64,000 nucleotides of DNA from Ectobacillus funiculus (GTDB taxonomy: Bacteria; Bacillota; Bacilli; Bacillales; Bacillaceae_G). How positions within the stretch are numbered: position 1 is the first letter of the stretch; each line of letters starts with the position of its first letter. Shown here piece by piece: positions 10,861-19,341 of the stretch. The stretch spans positions 1 through 64,000 of the forward strand of contig NZ_SCFM01000025.1 of NCBI RefSeq assembly GCF_004138295.1, in the 5' to 3' direction. Below the pieces are notes generated by a model. That model was not told where the DNA came from and searched no databases. It saw nothing but the letters and a program-made list of their open reading frames with translations. The translations under genes and the position numbers were made by a program.

Positions 10861-11470
10861 GCTGACTCTCCTTCACTTTTTCTATAAATTCCTTTATTTT
10901 CTTTACGTCTTTTTTTCCATCCGTTTCTAAGCTGCTGCTTGCATCAATCATATAAGGACGAACAAGAGCGGCTGCTTCTTTCACATTGTCCGCACTTAAT
11001 CCGCCTGCCAAAATAAGCTTTGACCGAAGTTCCTCAGGCATGTCTTGTAAAACGTTCCAATCAAAGGTTTTTCCGTTACCGCCATGATACTCCTCTTTTG
11101 GACTGTCGAACAGCACATAATCTACCTCATATTTCGTCGCCTGCTGCATCGCTTCAGGCGATGCAACGCCGAATGCTTTAATCGCAGGAACCTGTATGTT
11201 CTTGCAGTACGCTTCATCTTCTTCTCCGTGCAGCTGTGCATAGTCAAGACCGCACTGCTTTACAATAGCTTGCACTTTTTCTGGCGTTTCGTTCACAAAT
11301 ACACCAATTTTCAGAACATGCTTTGGCAGTTGGGCAATGATTTCCGCTGCCTGCTCTGGTGTCACCTGGCGCTTGCTTTTCGCAAATACGAATCCAAGTG
11401 CATCCGCCCCATACTCACATGTTTTCTTTGCCGTCTCTACGTCCGTAATCCCGCAAACCTTTACCTTCAT
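10853..11470 (-). CDS. trpF: Phosphoribosylanthranilate isomerase
   Basis: 205 residues, a TIM-barrel enzyme that isomerises phosphoribosylanthranilate to CdRP. The N-terminal KVCGIT motif carries the catalytic Cys, and [11 protein letters not shown] forms the phosphate site. It lies 5 bases after trpC and overlaps trpB. Confidence 0.97.
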   Translation of the reverse strand: MKVKVCGITDVETAKKTCEYGADALGFVFAKSKRQVTPEQAAEIIAQLPKHVLKIGVFVNETPEKVQAIVKQCGLDYAQLHGEEDEAYCKNIQVPAIKAFGVASPEAMQQATKYEVDYVLFDSPKEEYHGGNGKTFDWNVLQDMPEELRSKLILAGGLSADNVKEAAALVRPYMIDASSSLETDGKKDVKKIKEFIEKVKESQHA

Positions 11471-11475
11471 GCCTC

Positions 11476-12234
11476 TTACACCTGCAATCCCGCAAACAAT
11501 TCCTCAAGCGAAGCTGCCGTCATAAACGCTTCTCCAACAAGAATTCCCTTTGCACCCGCACGCTGTACTCGTTCTACATCTTCTCTCGTTTTAATGCCGC
11601 TTTCGCTAATAAATAATGCACCTGAGCTTACAATACGTTCCGCTAAACGCTCTGTTGTTTCAAGCGTAACCTCAAATGTTTTCAAATTACGGTTATTCAC
11701 ACCAACAATCGCTGGCTGAATGGAAAGTGCCGTTTCCAGCTCCTCTTCATCATGAACTTCTACAATTACATCCAGTCCATATGACGTTGCGTAATTATAC
11801 AGCTCTTGTAAACGCTGCTGTGATAAAGCCGCAACAATTAATAAAATAATATCTGCGCCTGCATCATTTGCGCGGTCAATTTGTACCTCATCAATCACAA
11901 AGTCCTTGCATAAAAGCGGTACTGTCGTAACCTCCCGCACCTTTTCCAAATCTGCAAACGAGCCCTTGAAAAACTTTGTATCTGTTAATACAGAAATTGC
12001 ACTCGCTCCGCAACGTTCATACGTTTTCCCCTGCTCTTGTACATCAACATTTAAGTTTAAATCTCCTTTAGAAGGAGATGCCCGCTTAATTTCTGAGATA
12101 ATGGTTAAGCTTTTATTACGCAAGCTCTCCGCAAGTGACGCATGCGGCTTTTTTTCCTTAGAAAATGTTTGTTGCTGAAGCTCCTCAACCTCTATGCGCT
12201 TTTGCTCTAAAATTGTATCTAAAATCGTTCCCAT
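11476..12234 (-). CDS. trpC: Indole-3-glycerol-phosphate synthase
   Basis: 252 residues. It closes the indole ring by decarboxylating CdRP. The diagnostic [13 protein letters not shown] is at residues about 45-57, LCKDFVID follows, and the C-terminal [12 protein letters not shown] and GILVGEAFM phosphate-binding loops are present. It starts directly at the trpD stop with no gap. Confidence 0.97.
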   Translation of the reverse strand: MGTILDTILEQKRIEVEELQQQTFSKEKKPHASLAESLRNKSLTIISEIKRASPSKGDLNLNVDVQEQGKTYERCGASAISVLTDTKFFKGSFADLEKVREVTTVPLLCKDFVIDEVQIDRANDAGADIILLIVAALSQQRLQELYNYATSYGLDVIVEVHDEEELETALSIQPAIVGVNNRNLKTFEVTLETTERLAERIVSSGALFISESGIKTREDVERVQRAGAKGILVGEAFMTAASLEELFAGLQV

Positions 12235-13260
12235 TTATTTCACCTCTTCTTTGGTCTTATTGCTTTCTTTTGCCAGCTGCTGAAGCTTTGTGAGCGCACT
12301 TTTAGAATCAATGCTCTCCTTCGCCAGCTCCACGCCTTCCCCAATTGTTTTTGCCTTTCCGTTCGCAAACAGCGCTAATGCTGCGTTTAGCAATACTGTA
12401 TCGCGATGCGGACCTGGCTCTCCCTGTAAAATACCAAGTGTAATACGTGCATTTTCCTCTGACATACCGCCGCGAATCGCGCTGTTCGGCACACGTTCAA
12501 AACCGAATTCCTCTGGACGCACAATGATTTCTTGGATGTTTCCATCCTCAAGAAGAACGATATGATTCTCCCCTTGCAGCGACGCCTCATCTAAAGATCC
12601 ATTCCCGTTCAGCACAACTGCTCGTTTTCTGCCCAGCTTATGCAGCACCCCTGCAACCGGTCGCAGCATTTCCCGTTTATAGATACCGATCAGCTGTGTT
12701 TCTAAGTCAATCGGGTTTGTCAGCGGACCGATAAAGTTAAATATCGTTGGAATATTCAGTTCTTTTCGGATTTTAGCAACCCGCTTTAGCGCCGGATGCA
12801 CAGCTGGCGCAAATAAAAATGCAATTCCTACTGTCTCTAATAATCGCTCAATTTCCTCCGGCGGGCAAGCAATATTTACTCCCAATCGCTCAAGCACATC
12901 CGCACTCCCTGTTTTGCTTGATACAGCGCGACTGCCATGCTTAGCAACCTTAACTCCGGCACCCGCTAATACAAACGCTGTTGTTGTGCTAATATTAAAC
13001 GTTTGTGCGCCGTCTCCGCCTGTTCCGCAATTATCCATCGCGCCGGCAATTGTTTTTCGAAACGGCACCGCCTTTGCCCGCAATGCGCGGACGAGGCCGA
13101 AAATTTCATCAGAGGTTTCTCCCTTTAGCTTTAAACCGACTAAAAATGCTGCGATCTCACTATCTGATATGTCTCCGTCCACAAGCTGAAGACCAGCCTC
13201 GTATACTTCCTCTTCCGTTAGGTCTTTCCCCTCAATTAGTTTGCGAAGATACAGATTCAT
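12235..13260 (-). CDS. trpD: Anthranilate phosphoribosyltransferase
   Basis: 341 residues. It transfers phosphoribose from PRPP to anthranilate. The PRPP-binding glycine loop DNCGTGGDG is at about residues 77-85, and [16 protein letters not shown] follows. The start overlaps the 3' end of trpG by 29 bases. TrpD is a separate protein here and not fused to TrpG as in enterobacteria. Confidence 0.97.
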   Translation of the reverse strand: MNLYLRKLIEGKDLTEEEVYEAGLQLVDGDISDSEIAAFLVGLKLKGETSDEIFGLVRALRAKAVPFRKTIAGAMDNCGTGGDGAQTFNISTTTAFVLAGAGVKVAKHGSRAVSSKTGSADVLERLGVNIACPPEEIERLLETVGIAFLFAPAVHPALKRVAKIRKELNIPTIFNFIGPLTNPIDLETQLIGIYKREMLRPVAGVLHKLGRKRAVVLNGNGSLDEASLQGENHIVLLEDGNIQEIIVRPEEFGFERVPNSAIRGGMSEENARITLGILQGEPGPHRDTVLLNAALALFANGKAKTIGEGVELAKESIDSKSALTKLQQLAKESNKTKEEVK

Positions 13261-13843
13261 GGCGGCTCCCCCTTTGCGTATAGTTCAAAAATTGATTAAT
13301 CATTGTTTTGCCATCCTCTGTCGCAATCGACTCTGGGTGGAACTGCAGTCCAAACAATGGATATTCACGATGCTTAATCGCCATAATTTCGCCGTCATCC
13401 GCGCTCGTTGCCAATACTTCGAACTCGCTTGGAAGCGTAGCTTTCTCTGCTACCAGCGAATGATAGCGCATCACTGTAACAGGCTTCAGTATATCTTGGA
13501 AAATGGATGCACCAGTGTGCTCTAGCAACGATGTTTTGCCATGCTTCACAAGATTTGCACGCACAACCTTGCCTCCAAGCGCATGAACCATTGCTTGATG
13601 GCCAAGACAAATGCCGAGAATTGGAATCGTTGGCGAGAGCTGCTGCACTACCTCAACGCAAATCCCAGCATCTTCCGGGTGGCCAGGACCAGGGGAAAGT
13701 ACGATTGCATCAGGCTCAAGCTGCTTAATTTCTTCGATCGTAATTTTGTCGTTACGAACGACTTTAACTTCTGCATCGCACATACCAAGCAGCTGATATA
13801 GGTTATATGTGAACGAATCGTAATTATCAATTAATAAAATCAT
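13232..13843 (-). CDS. trpG: Anthranilate synthase glutamine amidotransferase subunit
   Basis: 203 residues, a class I glutamine amidotransferase that supplies ammonia to TrpE. The catalytic Cys is in LGICLGHQA and the His-Glu pair in LQFHPESIA. It sits inside the trp operon, and its ATG overlaps the trpE stop (ATGA). In B. subtilis the equivalent gene (pabA) lies in the folate operon and serves both pathways, so a trp-located copy follows the B. cereus-type arrangement. I cannot tell whether a second pabA exists elsewhere. Confidence 0.96.
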   Translation of the reverse strand: MILLIDNYDSFTYNLYQLLGMCDAEVKVVRNDKITIEEIKQLEPDAIVLSPGPGHPEDAGICVEVVQQLSPTIPILGICLGHQAMVHALGGKVVRANLVKHGKTSLLEHTGASIFQDILKPVTVMRYHSLVAEKATLPSEFEVLATSADDGEIMAIKHREYPLFGLQFHPESIATEDGKTMINQFLNYTQRGSRHESVSSQTN

Positions 13844-15255
13844 TTCATAACCTCCAATAATGCTTTCGCTTTATTTATTGTTTCATCGTACTCCGCCTCT
13901 GGACTTGAGTCGTATACAACTCCGGCACCCGCTTGAATATATGCGTTATTATCCTTTACAACCATCGTCCGAATCGCTAGCGCCATATCCATATCGCCGG
14001 CAAATGAAATATATCCGACTGTTCCCGCATACACATTACGCTTTCTATTTTCTAATTCATCAATAATCGTCATCGCACGTATCTTTGGCGCCCCCGATAC
14101 CGTGCCGGCAGGAAGGCAATGCTGCAGGGCATCCAAGCATGTCATTCCGTCCCGTAACTGTCCCGACACTTCCGATACAAGATGCATAACATGGGAGTAA
14201 CGCTCCACCGCCATGAATTTATCAAGCTGAACAGAACCAATTTCGCTAATAAAGCCAAGATCGTTACGACCAAGATCCACAAGCATTAAATGCTCTGCCT
14301 TTTCCTTTTCATTATCTAGCAGTTCCTCTTCAATTTGCTTGTCACGCTCTGGTGTTGCGCCGCGCGGTCTTGTCCCGGCAATTGGGTTTGTTGTTACCTT
14401 TTTCCCGTGCACCGCAAGCAAGCTTTCTGGTGATGAGCCAAGTACAATATAATCCGTAAAATCAATATAGAACATATACGGTGATGGATTTGTTAAACGA
14501 AGTCGGCGATACAGGCCAAACGGATCCCCCTCAAATTGTGTTTGCAGACGCTGTGATAGCACGACTTGGAAAATATCGCCGGCACGAATATACTCCTTCG
14601 CCGTTTCAACCATATCCATAAATTGGTCCTTCGTCACATTGGAGGTGAAGTTCGCGTCAAGACGGCCAAGCGACGTGTTTACTGTCATGCCCTCCATAAC
14701 CTGCCCCTTCAGTTGCTGCAGCACTTCCCCTACTTCTTCGTAGGATGTTTCTTCTCCCGCTCTGTATACATACACAAATGAGACAGTTTGCATCTTATGG
14801 TCATATACGAGAAATGTGTTATAAAACATCATGTGCGCTTCCGGCATCTGGAAATCATCTACATTCACTTCACCGAGTACTTCATATTGGCGAATTACAT
14901 CATAGCCAACATACCCAATTGCACCGCCGCAAAACGGAAATGGACTTTCCACTTCATGAAATGGAAGAATGTCGCCAATTACGTCGAGCACTTTTCCTTC
15001 TCGCATCTCTACACGATCTTGGAACTGAAGCTCTACCTGCTCTTCCTTGCTTTTGATTTCTAGATAAGGATTGCTTCCAATAAAGGAATAACGTCCTTTC
15101 TCATCTTGTCTAAGCGAGCTCTCAAGCAAGAACTTTTTTGTGCCCTGCAATCTTTGATAGAGCACAATCGGCGTTACTAGATCGCCTTCCGTTTGCTCAA
15201 TGACTAAAAATGTTTTCCCTGCTTCCTTTTGCTGCAAAAACTGTTCTTTTTCCAT
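13840..15255 (-). CDS. trpE: Anthranilate synthase component I
   Basis: 471 residues. It converts chorismate to anthranilate. The chorismate-binding domain carries GDIFQVVLSQR, PIAGTRPRG, DLGRNDLG and TVSGAPKIRAM. I place the start at the ATG at 15255, preceded by AAGGAGGG; a longer open frame running to 15348 would extend into the T-box terminator and has no ribosome site. It is the first gene of the trp operon. Confidence 0.97.
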   Translation of the reverse strand: MEKEQFLQQKEAGKTFLVIEQTEGDLVTPIVLYQRLQGTKKFLLESSLRQDEKGRYSFIGSNPYLEIKSKEEQVELQFQDRVEMREGKVLDVIGDILPFHEVESPFPFCGGAIGYVGYDVIRQYEVLGEVNVDDFQMPEAHMMFYNTFLVYDHKMQTVSFVYVYRAGEETSYEEVGEVLQQLKGQVMEGMTVNTSLGRLDANFTSNVTKDQFMDMVETAKEYIRAGDIFQVVLSQRLQTQFEGDPFGLYRRLRLTNPSPYMFYIDFTDYIVLGSSPESLLAVHGKKVTTNPIAGTRPRGATPERDKQIEEELLDNEKEKAEHLMLVDLGRNDLGFISEIGSVQLDKFMAVERYSHVMHLVSEVSGQLRDGMTCLDALQHCLPAGTVSGAPKIRAMTIIDELENRKRNVYAGTVGYISFAGDMDMALAIRTMVVKDNNAYIQAGAGVVYDSSPEAEYDETINKAKALLEVMK

Positions 15256-15302
15256 ATCTAAGTCCCTCCTTATATATAAACCGCTGCGATTATTTTTCCC
15301 CA

Positions 15303-15585
15303 TAAAAAAACCTCTGCATGTGGAATACATGCAGAGGACGATATACAATACCGCGGTGCCACCTCAGATTGGATTCAGCTGAATCCCTCTTTTTTCAGAT
15401 ACATCTTTCATATCCTATCCTTGTAACGGCGGAACCCGGGCTGCCTACTATAAGTTCAGCGAGCCTCTCGTAAGTCCATTCTGTATATGCAAACGTGCCG
15501 GGCTCTCACCCATCCCCGACTCTCTGGAACGCCGCTATCATACATACTACTCTTACTCATCGATTTAATTATTGATTTTTTTATA
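15303..15585 (-). promoter_or_regulatory. Trp T-box riboswitch, gene-proximal copy
   Basis: On the minus strand the leader has stem I, a specifier loop reading GAATGGAC with UGG (Trp) at 15478-15476, then the conserved T-box GGTGGCACCGCGG spanning about 15349-15361. A strong terminator follows at 15303-15337 (CCTCTGCATG...CATGCAGAGG, then T7). Uncharged tRNA-Trp should stabilise the antiterminator and allow trp expression. Confidence 0.93.
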
Positions 15586-15865
15586 AACAAAAAAGGGGCT
15601 ACTCATCCTATCTAATGAAAGGACGAGAAACCCCGTGGTGCCACCTTTATTGGCTGCAAATGCAGCCCGCTTTTCACATTGAAGCTTATGCTCAAATGTG
15701 TGTCTCTTATAACGATGAGACGTTTTCGCCAAAGCCTACTCCAAGTTCGGTTTGGTAGCTCAGAAGCCCATTCCATACTGCTCTCATACTGATTCGCACC
15801 AACCATCAGCTCTCTGACATGTTCACAATATGTACTCTTCTTCTTCAACGCTTTCCGTATTTAAG
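15586..15865 (-). promoter_or_regulatory. Trp T-box riboswitch, promoter-proximal copy
   Basis: A second complete T-box leader upstream of the first. The specifier region GGAATGGGC places UGG at 15770-15768, and the T-box AAGGTGGCACCACGG is at about 15634-15648. The terminator runs from GGGGTTTCTCG to a short partner GGATGAGTAGCCCC followed by TTTTTTG near 15590. Two leaders in series require two independent antitermination events. Confidence 0.92.
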
Positions 15866-15873
15866 TTACACCT

Positions 15874-15903
15874 ATTGTAGTATAGATGATTTTTATATGT
15901 CAA
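15874..15903 (-). promoter_or_regulatory. Promoter of the trp operon
   Basis: Minus-strand TTGACA (15903-15898), an 18-base spacer and TACAAT (15879-15874), just upstream of the first T-box. Sigma-A type; start of transcription inferred near 15867. Confidence 0.75.
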
Positions 15904-16218
15904 TAGATTTCCAAGTTAATTTCAGAAGTTTTCAAATAAACCCTTTTATATGTGCAATACCCAGAGAGATGTATCTAACCTGCTCGAATGGTATCAGAGC
16001 AGTCATTAAGAAACATGTCCTTTTCATAAAGAAATTACACTCTTCGACAAAACAATTACATGTCCCTCCACACTTCGCCATAATCTTAATATTTTCTTTA
16101 ATTTCTATTAAATGAACCGTAATACTTATTCTGTATGATTATCTCTAAACCATTAAATATTGATTCAACTTGTAGGTAATCCCGTTTTCGAGCCCTATTT
16201 TAGACAGGAGGTATTTCC

Positions 16219-16593
16219 ATGTTAACCCGATTTGAAGAATTCCAAAACAACGGTCAGGCCTCACGCTATAAACGGGAAGCACAGCCACCTCTCTCCCTTG
16301 CCCCCGATCCTGTAAATGTCGTTGGCATACAAGTAAACAAATCCAAGCTAAAGCTCAAGGTTGGGCAGCAGGAAACACTTCATGCAACCATTCTGCCTCA
16401 TAACGCCGCTAACCAATCCATCGAATGGACAAGCAATAAGCCAGAGATAGCGGAAATCATCCAGGACGGACAGGAGACCATCGTGAGAGGCAGACAGCCA
16501 GGCCGAGCCATTCTAATCGTAACGACGGATGAAGGGAAATTTCGTGACATTTGCATCGTGACGGTCCAAACATACTTAACCAATCCGAACTAG
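16219..16593 (+). CDS. Small Big_2 (bacterial Ig-like) domain protein
   Basis: 124 residues. From about residue 35 (VVGIQVNKSKLKLKVGQQET) to 118 it is a single Big_2-type immunoglobulin-like domain with the usual SIEWTSNKPEIAEI and GRAILIVTT strands. There is no signal peptide or membrane segment, so it is either cytoplasmic, spore-associated or exported by another route. A good AGGAGG site sits 8 bases before the ATG. It converges with the degraded EamA gene, overlapping its last codons. Function is unknown. Confidence 0.75.
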   Translation: MLTRFEEFQNNGQASRYKREAQPPLSLAPDPVNVVGIQVNKSKLKLKVGQQETLHATILPHNAANQSIEWTSNKPEIAEIIQDGQETIVRGRQPGRAILIVTTDEGKFRDICIVTVQTYLTNPN

Positions 16594-17160
16594 CTCTTTT
16601 GCATGTTCCGGAGAATTAAACGCTTTTGCTGCTGCATCAAAAAGAAAAACACCTGCTAATGCAAGGACACCACCAAGGATTTGCATGCCTGTCAAACTTT
16701 CACGCAAGAGCAGAAATGCCAATGTCGCCGCACCGACAGGCTCTCCTAAAATGCTCATCGAAATCGTAGTTGCATCACATAATTCAACAGCCAATTATTG
16801 ATTAAGATGAGAAAGCATCGGAACGGTAGCCAGCAGGACAAACATGCCCCAATCAAGCCTCGAATAGCCTAAAAATGTTATATTTGTCACTATGTTATAT
16901 ATCGTAAAGAATCCTGCTGCAAACATAAATACACAAAAGCTGTACAACCAATGTGACATCATCTTCACCGTGCTTTGTCCAATGAGCAAATAGCCGACAA
17001 CGGCAATTACGCTTAGAACGGACAAAAGATCTCCGAGCATCGCCTGACCGCTTAAGCCAAAATCCCCCCATCCGATCATCATCACACCAATAATTGCAAT
17101 ACCCATTGTATGTAGCCAGCGCTGAAGCAGTTGTCCGCTCCCGGAAAAAGAAAAAACCCC
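16576..17160 (-). pseudogene. Decayed EamA/DMT-family transporter
   Basis: The minus strand encodes the C-terminal half of a drug/metabolite transporter. Segments such as GIAIIGVMMIGWGDFGLSG and the family-typical TTISMSILGEPVGA are clear. An in-frame TAA at 16797-16795 separates two open stretches in the same frame, and the N-terminal transmembrane helices are missing upstream, where sequence runs into the yjcH 5' region. I conclude it is a pseudogene. Confidence 0.75.
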
Positions 17161-17233
17161 CTGCGAGCGGCTGTCATACCAATTCTCCGACATTATGATA
17201 AGATAGATATATACACTGCTTGGGGGAACTTGT

Positions 17234-17962
17234 ATGTCAAACAAAGGAACTATTGAAGAGATTTTATTTTACAGCGAGGCTCTTGATGAGCATATACCGC
17301 TTATCATCCACTTGCCAGCCTTTTTCACACCGCTGCAAAAACACTTGCTTGTAATTGCGCAGGATGGCAAAGATTACTTTCGCTTTGGGAAAGCGGCGTC
17401 TGTATTAGACAGACTGGACGAGGAAGAAGCTATCGATCGTACGATTTTCGTTGGCATTCCATACAAGGATGTGACGGATCGCAGGGAAAAATACTATCCA
17501 AACGCCGCGCAAAACGAGGCGTATACCCGCTTTTTAGCGCACGAGCTCACGTCTTACCTTGATGAAAAATATCCAACATATCAAATGGGAAGAGGACGTA
17601 TTTTAATTGGAGATTCACTTGGTGGAACCATATCCCTTATGACAGCGCTCTCTTATCCGCATACGTTCGGAAAGGTCATTATGCAGTCACCATTCGTCAA
17701 TGAGGCTGTGATGGAAAAGGTTCGCTCCTTTCAAGAGCCGCATCTGCTGGAGCTATATCATATCATCGGCACCGAGGAAACAGCCGTCAAAACAACCAGC
17801 GGCAAAATACAAGACTTCATAAAGCCCAATCGCGAACTTCATGCATTATTATCCGAGAAAGGCTTTCCCTACTACTACGAGGAGTTTCAGGGAGGACATA
17901 TATGGAGATACTGGCAAGCAAATTTGCCGCATGCCCTATCCTATATGCTAGAATTAAGTTAA
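17234..17962 (+). CDS. yjcH: Alpha/beta-hydrolase esterase, YjcH-like
   Basis: 242 residues of the Esterase D/Fes-like alpha/beta hydrolase type. The nucleophile elbow ILIGDSLGGTISL lies at about residues 124-136 and the likely catalytic His is in FQGGHIWRYW near the C-terminus. The GGGGGA-like ribosome site GGGGGAACTTGT precedes the ATG. Together with the yjcG and yjcF homologues downstream this repeats the B. subtilis yjcF-G-H cluster, where the exact substrate is not known. Confidence 0.85.
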   Translation: MSNKGTIEEILFYSEALDEHIPLIIHLPAFFTPLQKHLLVIAQDGKDYFRFGKAASVLDRLDEEEAIDRTIFVGIPYKDVTDRREKYYPNAAQNEAYTRFLAHELTSYLDEKYPTYQMGRGRILIGDSLGGTISLMTALSYPHTFGKVIMQSPFVNEAVMEKVRSFQEPHLLELYHIIGTEETAVKTTSGKIQDFIKPNRELHALLSEKGFPYYYEEFQGGHIWRYWQANLPHALSYMLELS

Positions 17963-17993
17963 ACCCTCTCTGATGCTGAGGATTGTTCTATAG

Positions 17994-18120
17994 TAAAGAT
18001 CGGCGGGCCTTGCCCTTGGGCGAAGACAGAAACGTAGTTGCACTTACACTTTGTTCCTAAAACTTTCTGCTATGCCGAATTAGCTTCTAGTTGGAAATTT
18101 ATACTTTCTTAAAGTGTAAA
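17994..18120 (+). repeat. Dispersed structured repeat, copy C (degenerate 5' hairpin)
   Basis: Begins AAAGATCGGCGGGCC, so the first hairpin is damaged. The second half keeps CACTTTG/TAAAGTG and the inner stem, now with a T-G wobble. Confidence 0.8.
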
Positions 18121-18172
18121 TTGATATATTTTTTCAAAATATATATTGTAAACCTAAAAGGAGGCTCCTATC

Positions 18173-18688
18173 ATGAAATTCGGAATTGTTATTTTCCCGT
18201 CGAAAAGCATGCAAGACAAAGCCAACTCATTTCGCAAGCGCTACGACCCGCATTACGCGTTAATTCCGCCGCATATTACCTTAAAATCGCCCTTCGACGC
18301 GGCAGAGGAAAAGGCAAAGGAAATTGCGCAGGAACTGGATAAAGTTTCAAACAAGATAAAACCGTTTACACTCAAGATTGGAAAAGTCAGCTCCTTTACT
18401 CCTGTAAATAACGTTATTTACTTTAAAGTAGAAAAAACGCCCGAACTTGAGGCTTTAAATGAAAAGCTCCATACAGGCTATTTCGCGCAGGAACGAGAAT
18501 ACACATTTGTGCCGCACATTACGCTAGGTCAGGACATGTCTGACGGTGAACACGCCGATGTATTAGGACAATTACGCATGATAGAGTTTCATCACGAACA
18601 AACAGTCGACCGCCTTCATCTTTTATACCAGCTTGAAGACGGATCATGGACTGTATATGAAACATTTCAACTTGGAAAGGACTGCTAG
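18173..18688 (+). CDS. yjcG: 2'-5' RNA ligase/phosphoesterase family protein YjcG
   Basis: 171 residues with the two HxTx motifs of the 2H phosphoesterase superfamily: [10 protein letters not shown] (about residues 33-42) and [10 protein letters not shown] (about 114-123). Such enzymes act on 2'-5' or cyclic phosphodiester bonds; the substrate of YjcG is not established. A strong AAAAGGAGG ribosome site is present. The downstream yjcF start lies 5 bases after this stop, so the two are probably coupled. Confidence 0.9.
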   Translation: MKFGIVIFPSKSMQDKANSFRKRYDPHYALIPPHITLKSPFDAAEEKAKEIAQELDKVSNKIKPFTLKIGKVSSFTPVNNVIYFKVEKTPELEALNEKLHTGYFAQEREYTFVPHITLGQDMSDGEHADVLGQLRMIEFHHEQTVDRLHLLYQLEDGSWTVYETFQLGKDC

Positions 18689-18692
18689 AGTC

Positions 18693-19118
18693 TTGCACGT
18701 ACAAATCGCAACAACAGAAAGACAAAAACAGGATGCCTTTGACATCCGTCAGCAAGTATTTGTCATTGAACAGCAAGTATCACCAGAAGAAGAATATGAC
18801 GAGTACGATCATGCAGCAACGCATGTTGTCCTATACGATAATGGCGTACCGGTTGCAGCTGGAAGAACACGCACAGTAGACAAGGAAACCGGCAAAATAG
18901 AACGCATTTGCGTACTTGCGTCCCATCGCCAAAAGGGAGCAGGTCGCCTGATTGTAGAAGCACTCGAACAAGCCGCGATTCAGCGAGGATTACATAAAGC
19001 AAAGCTGCATGCGCAAACACAAGCGGAGGGCTTTTATCAAAAGCTTGGCTACCATACCATATCTGACGTGTTCATGGAAGCAGATATTCCGCATGTTGTT
19101 ATGGTGAAGGAATTATAA
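18693..19118 (+). CDS. yjcF: GNAT-family N-acetyltransferase YjcF
   Basis: 141 residues. I choose the TTG at 18693, 11 bases after GGAAAGGA inside the yjcG end, because the longer frame from 18633 would add 20 residues overlapping yjcG and lacking homology. The GNAT fold is shown by RQQVFVIEQQVSPEEEYDEYD at the N-terminus, the ERICVLASHRQKGAG acetyl-CoA loop and a C-terminal KLGYHTISDVFME. The substrate is unknown. Confidence 0.88.
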   Translation: MHVQIATTERQKQDAFDIRQQVFVIEQQVSPEEEYDEYDHAATHVVLYDNGVPVAAGRTRTVDKETGKIERICVLASHRQKGAGRLIVEALEQAAIQRGLHKAKLHAQTQAEGFYQKLGYHTISDVFMEADIPHVVMVKEL

Positions 19119-19217
19119 AGAAAACTCACCATTAGGAGAAGTCAGAGGTATAGCTTCACTTACACTTCTAGAATTTCCGGCTACGTCAAACTCGCTTCTA
19201 GCTAGAAACTTTTTTAA
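19117..19217 (+). repeat. Dispersed structured repeat, copy D (internal deletion)
   Basis: Starts aaagaaaactcacc at the yjcF stop codon, then skips part of the middle, ending in gcttctagctagaaac. The first hairpin is no longer perfect. Confidence 0.75.
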
Positions 19218-19265
19218 TGTAAGCAAAATGGAATCTTTATAAAGGATTTACGGCATCTTTTATAG

Positions 19266-19297
19266 AAGACGAGGACTATTCTGTTCTCGTCTTTTTC
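19266..19297 (+). terminator. Rho-independent terminator after yjcF
   Basis: AAGACGAG ... CTCGTCTT followed by TTTCTCG. Confidence 0.8.
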
Positions 19298-19341
19298 TCG
19301 TTCCTGTGATAAGATGAAACACGTCTAAAGGGGGTGCACGT

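Noticed and set aside
13840-15348. Longer trpE frame starting at 15348
   Set aside because: It would run through the T-box and its terminator; ATG 15255 has a strong AAGGAGGG site.
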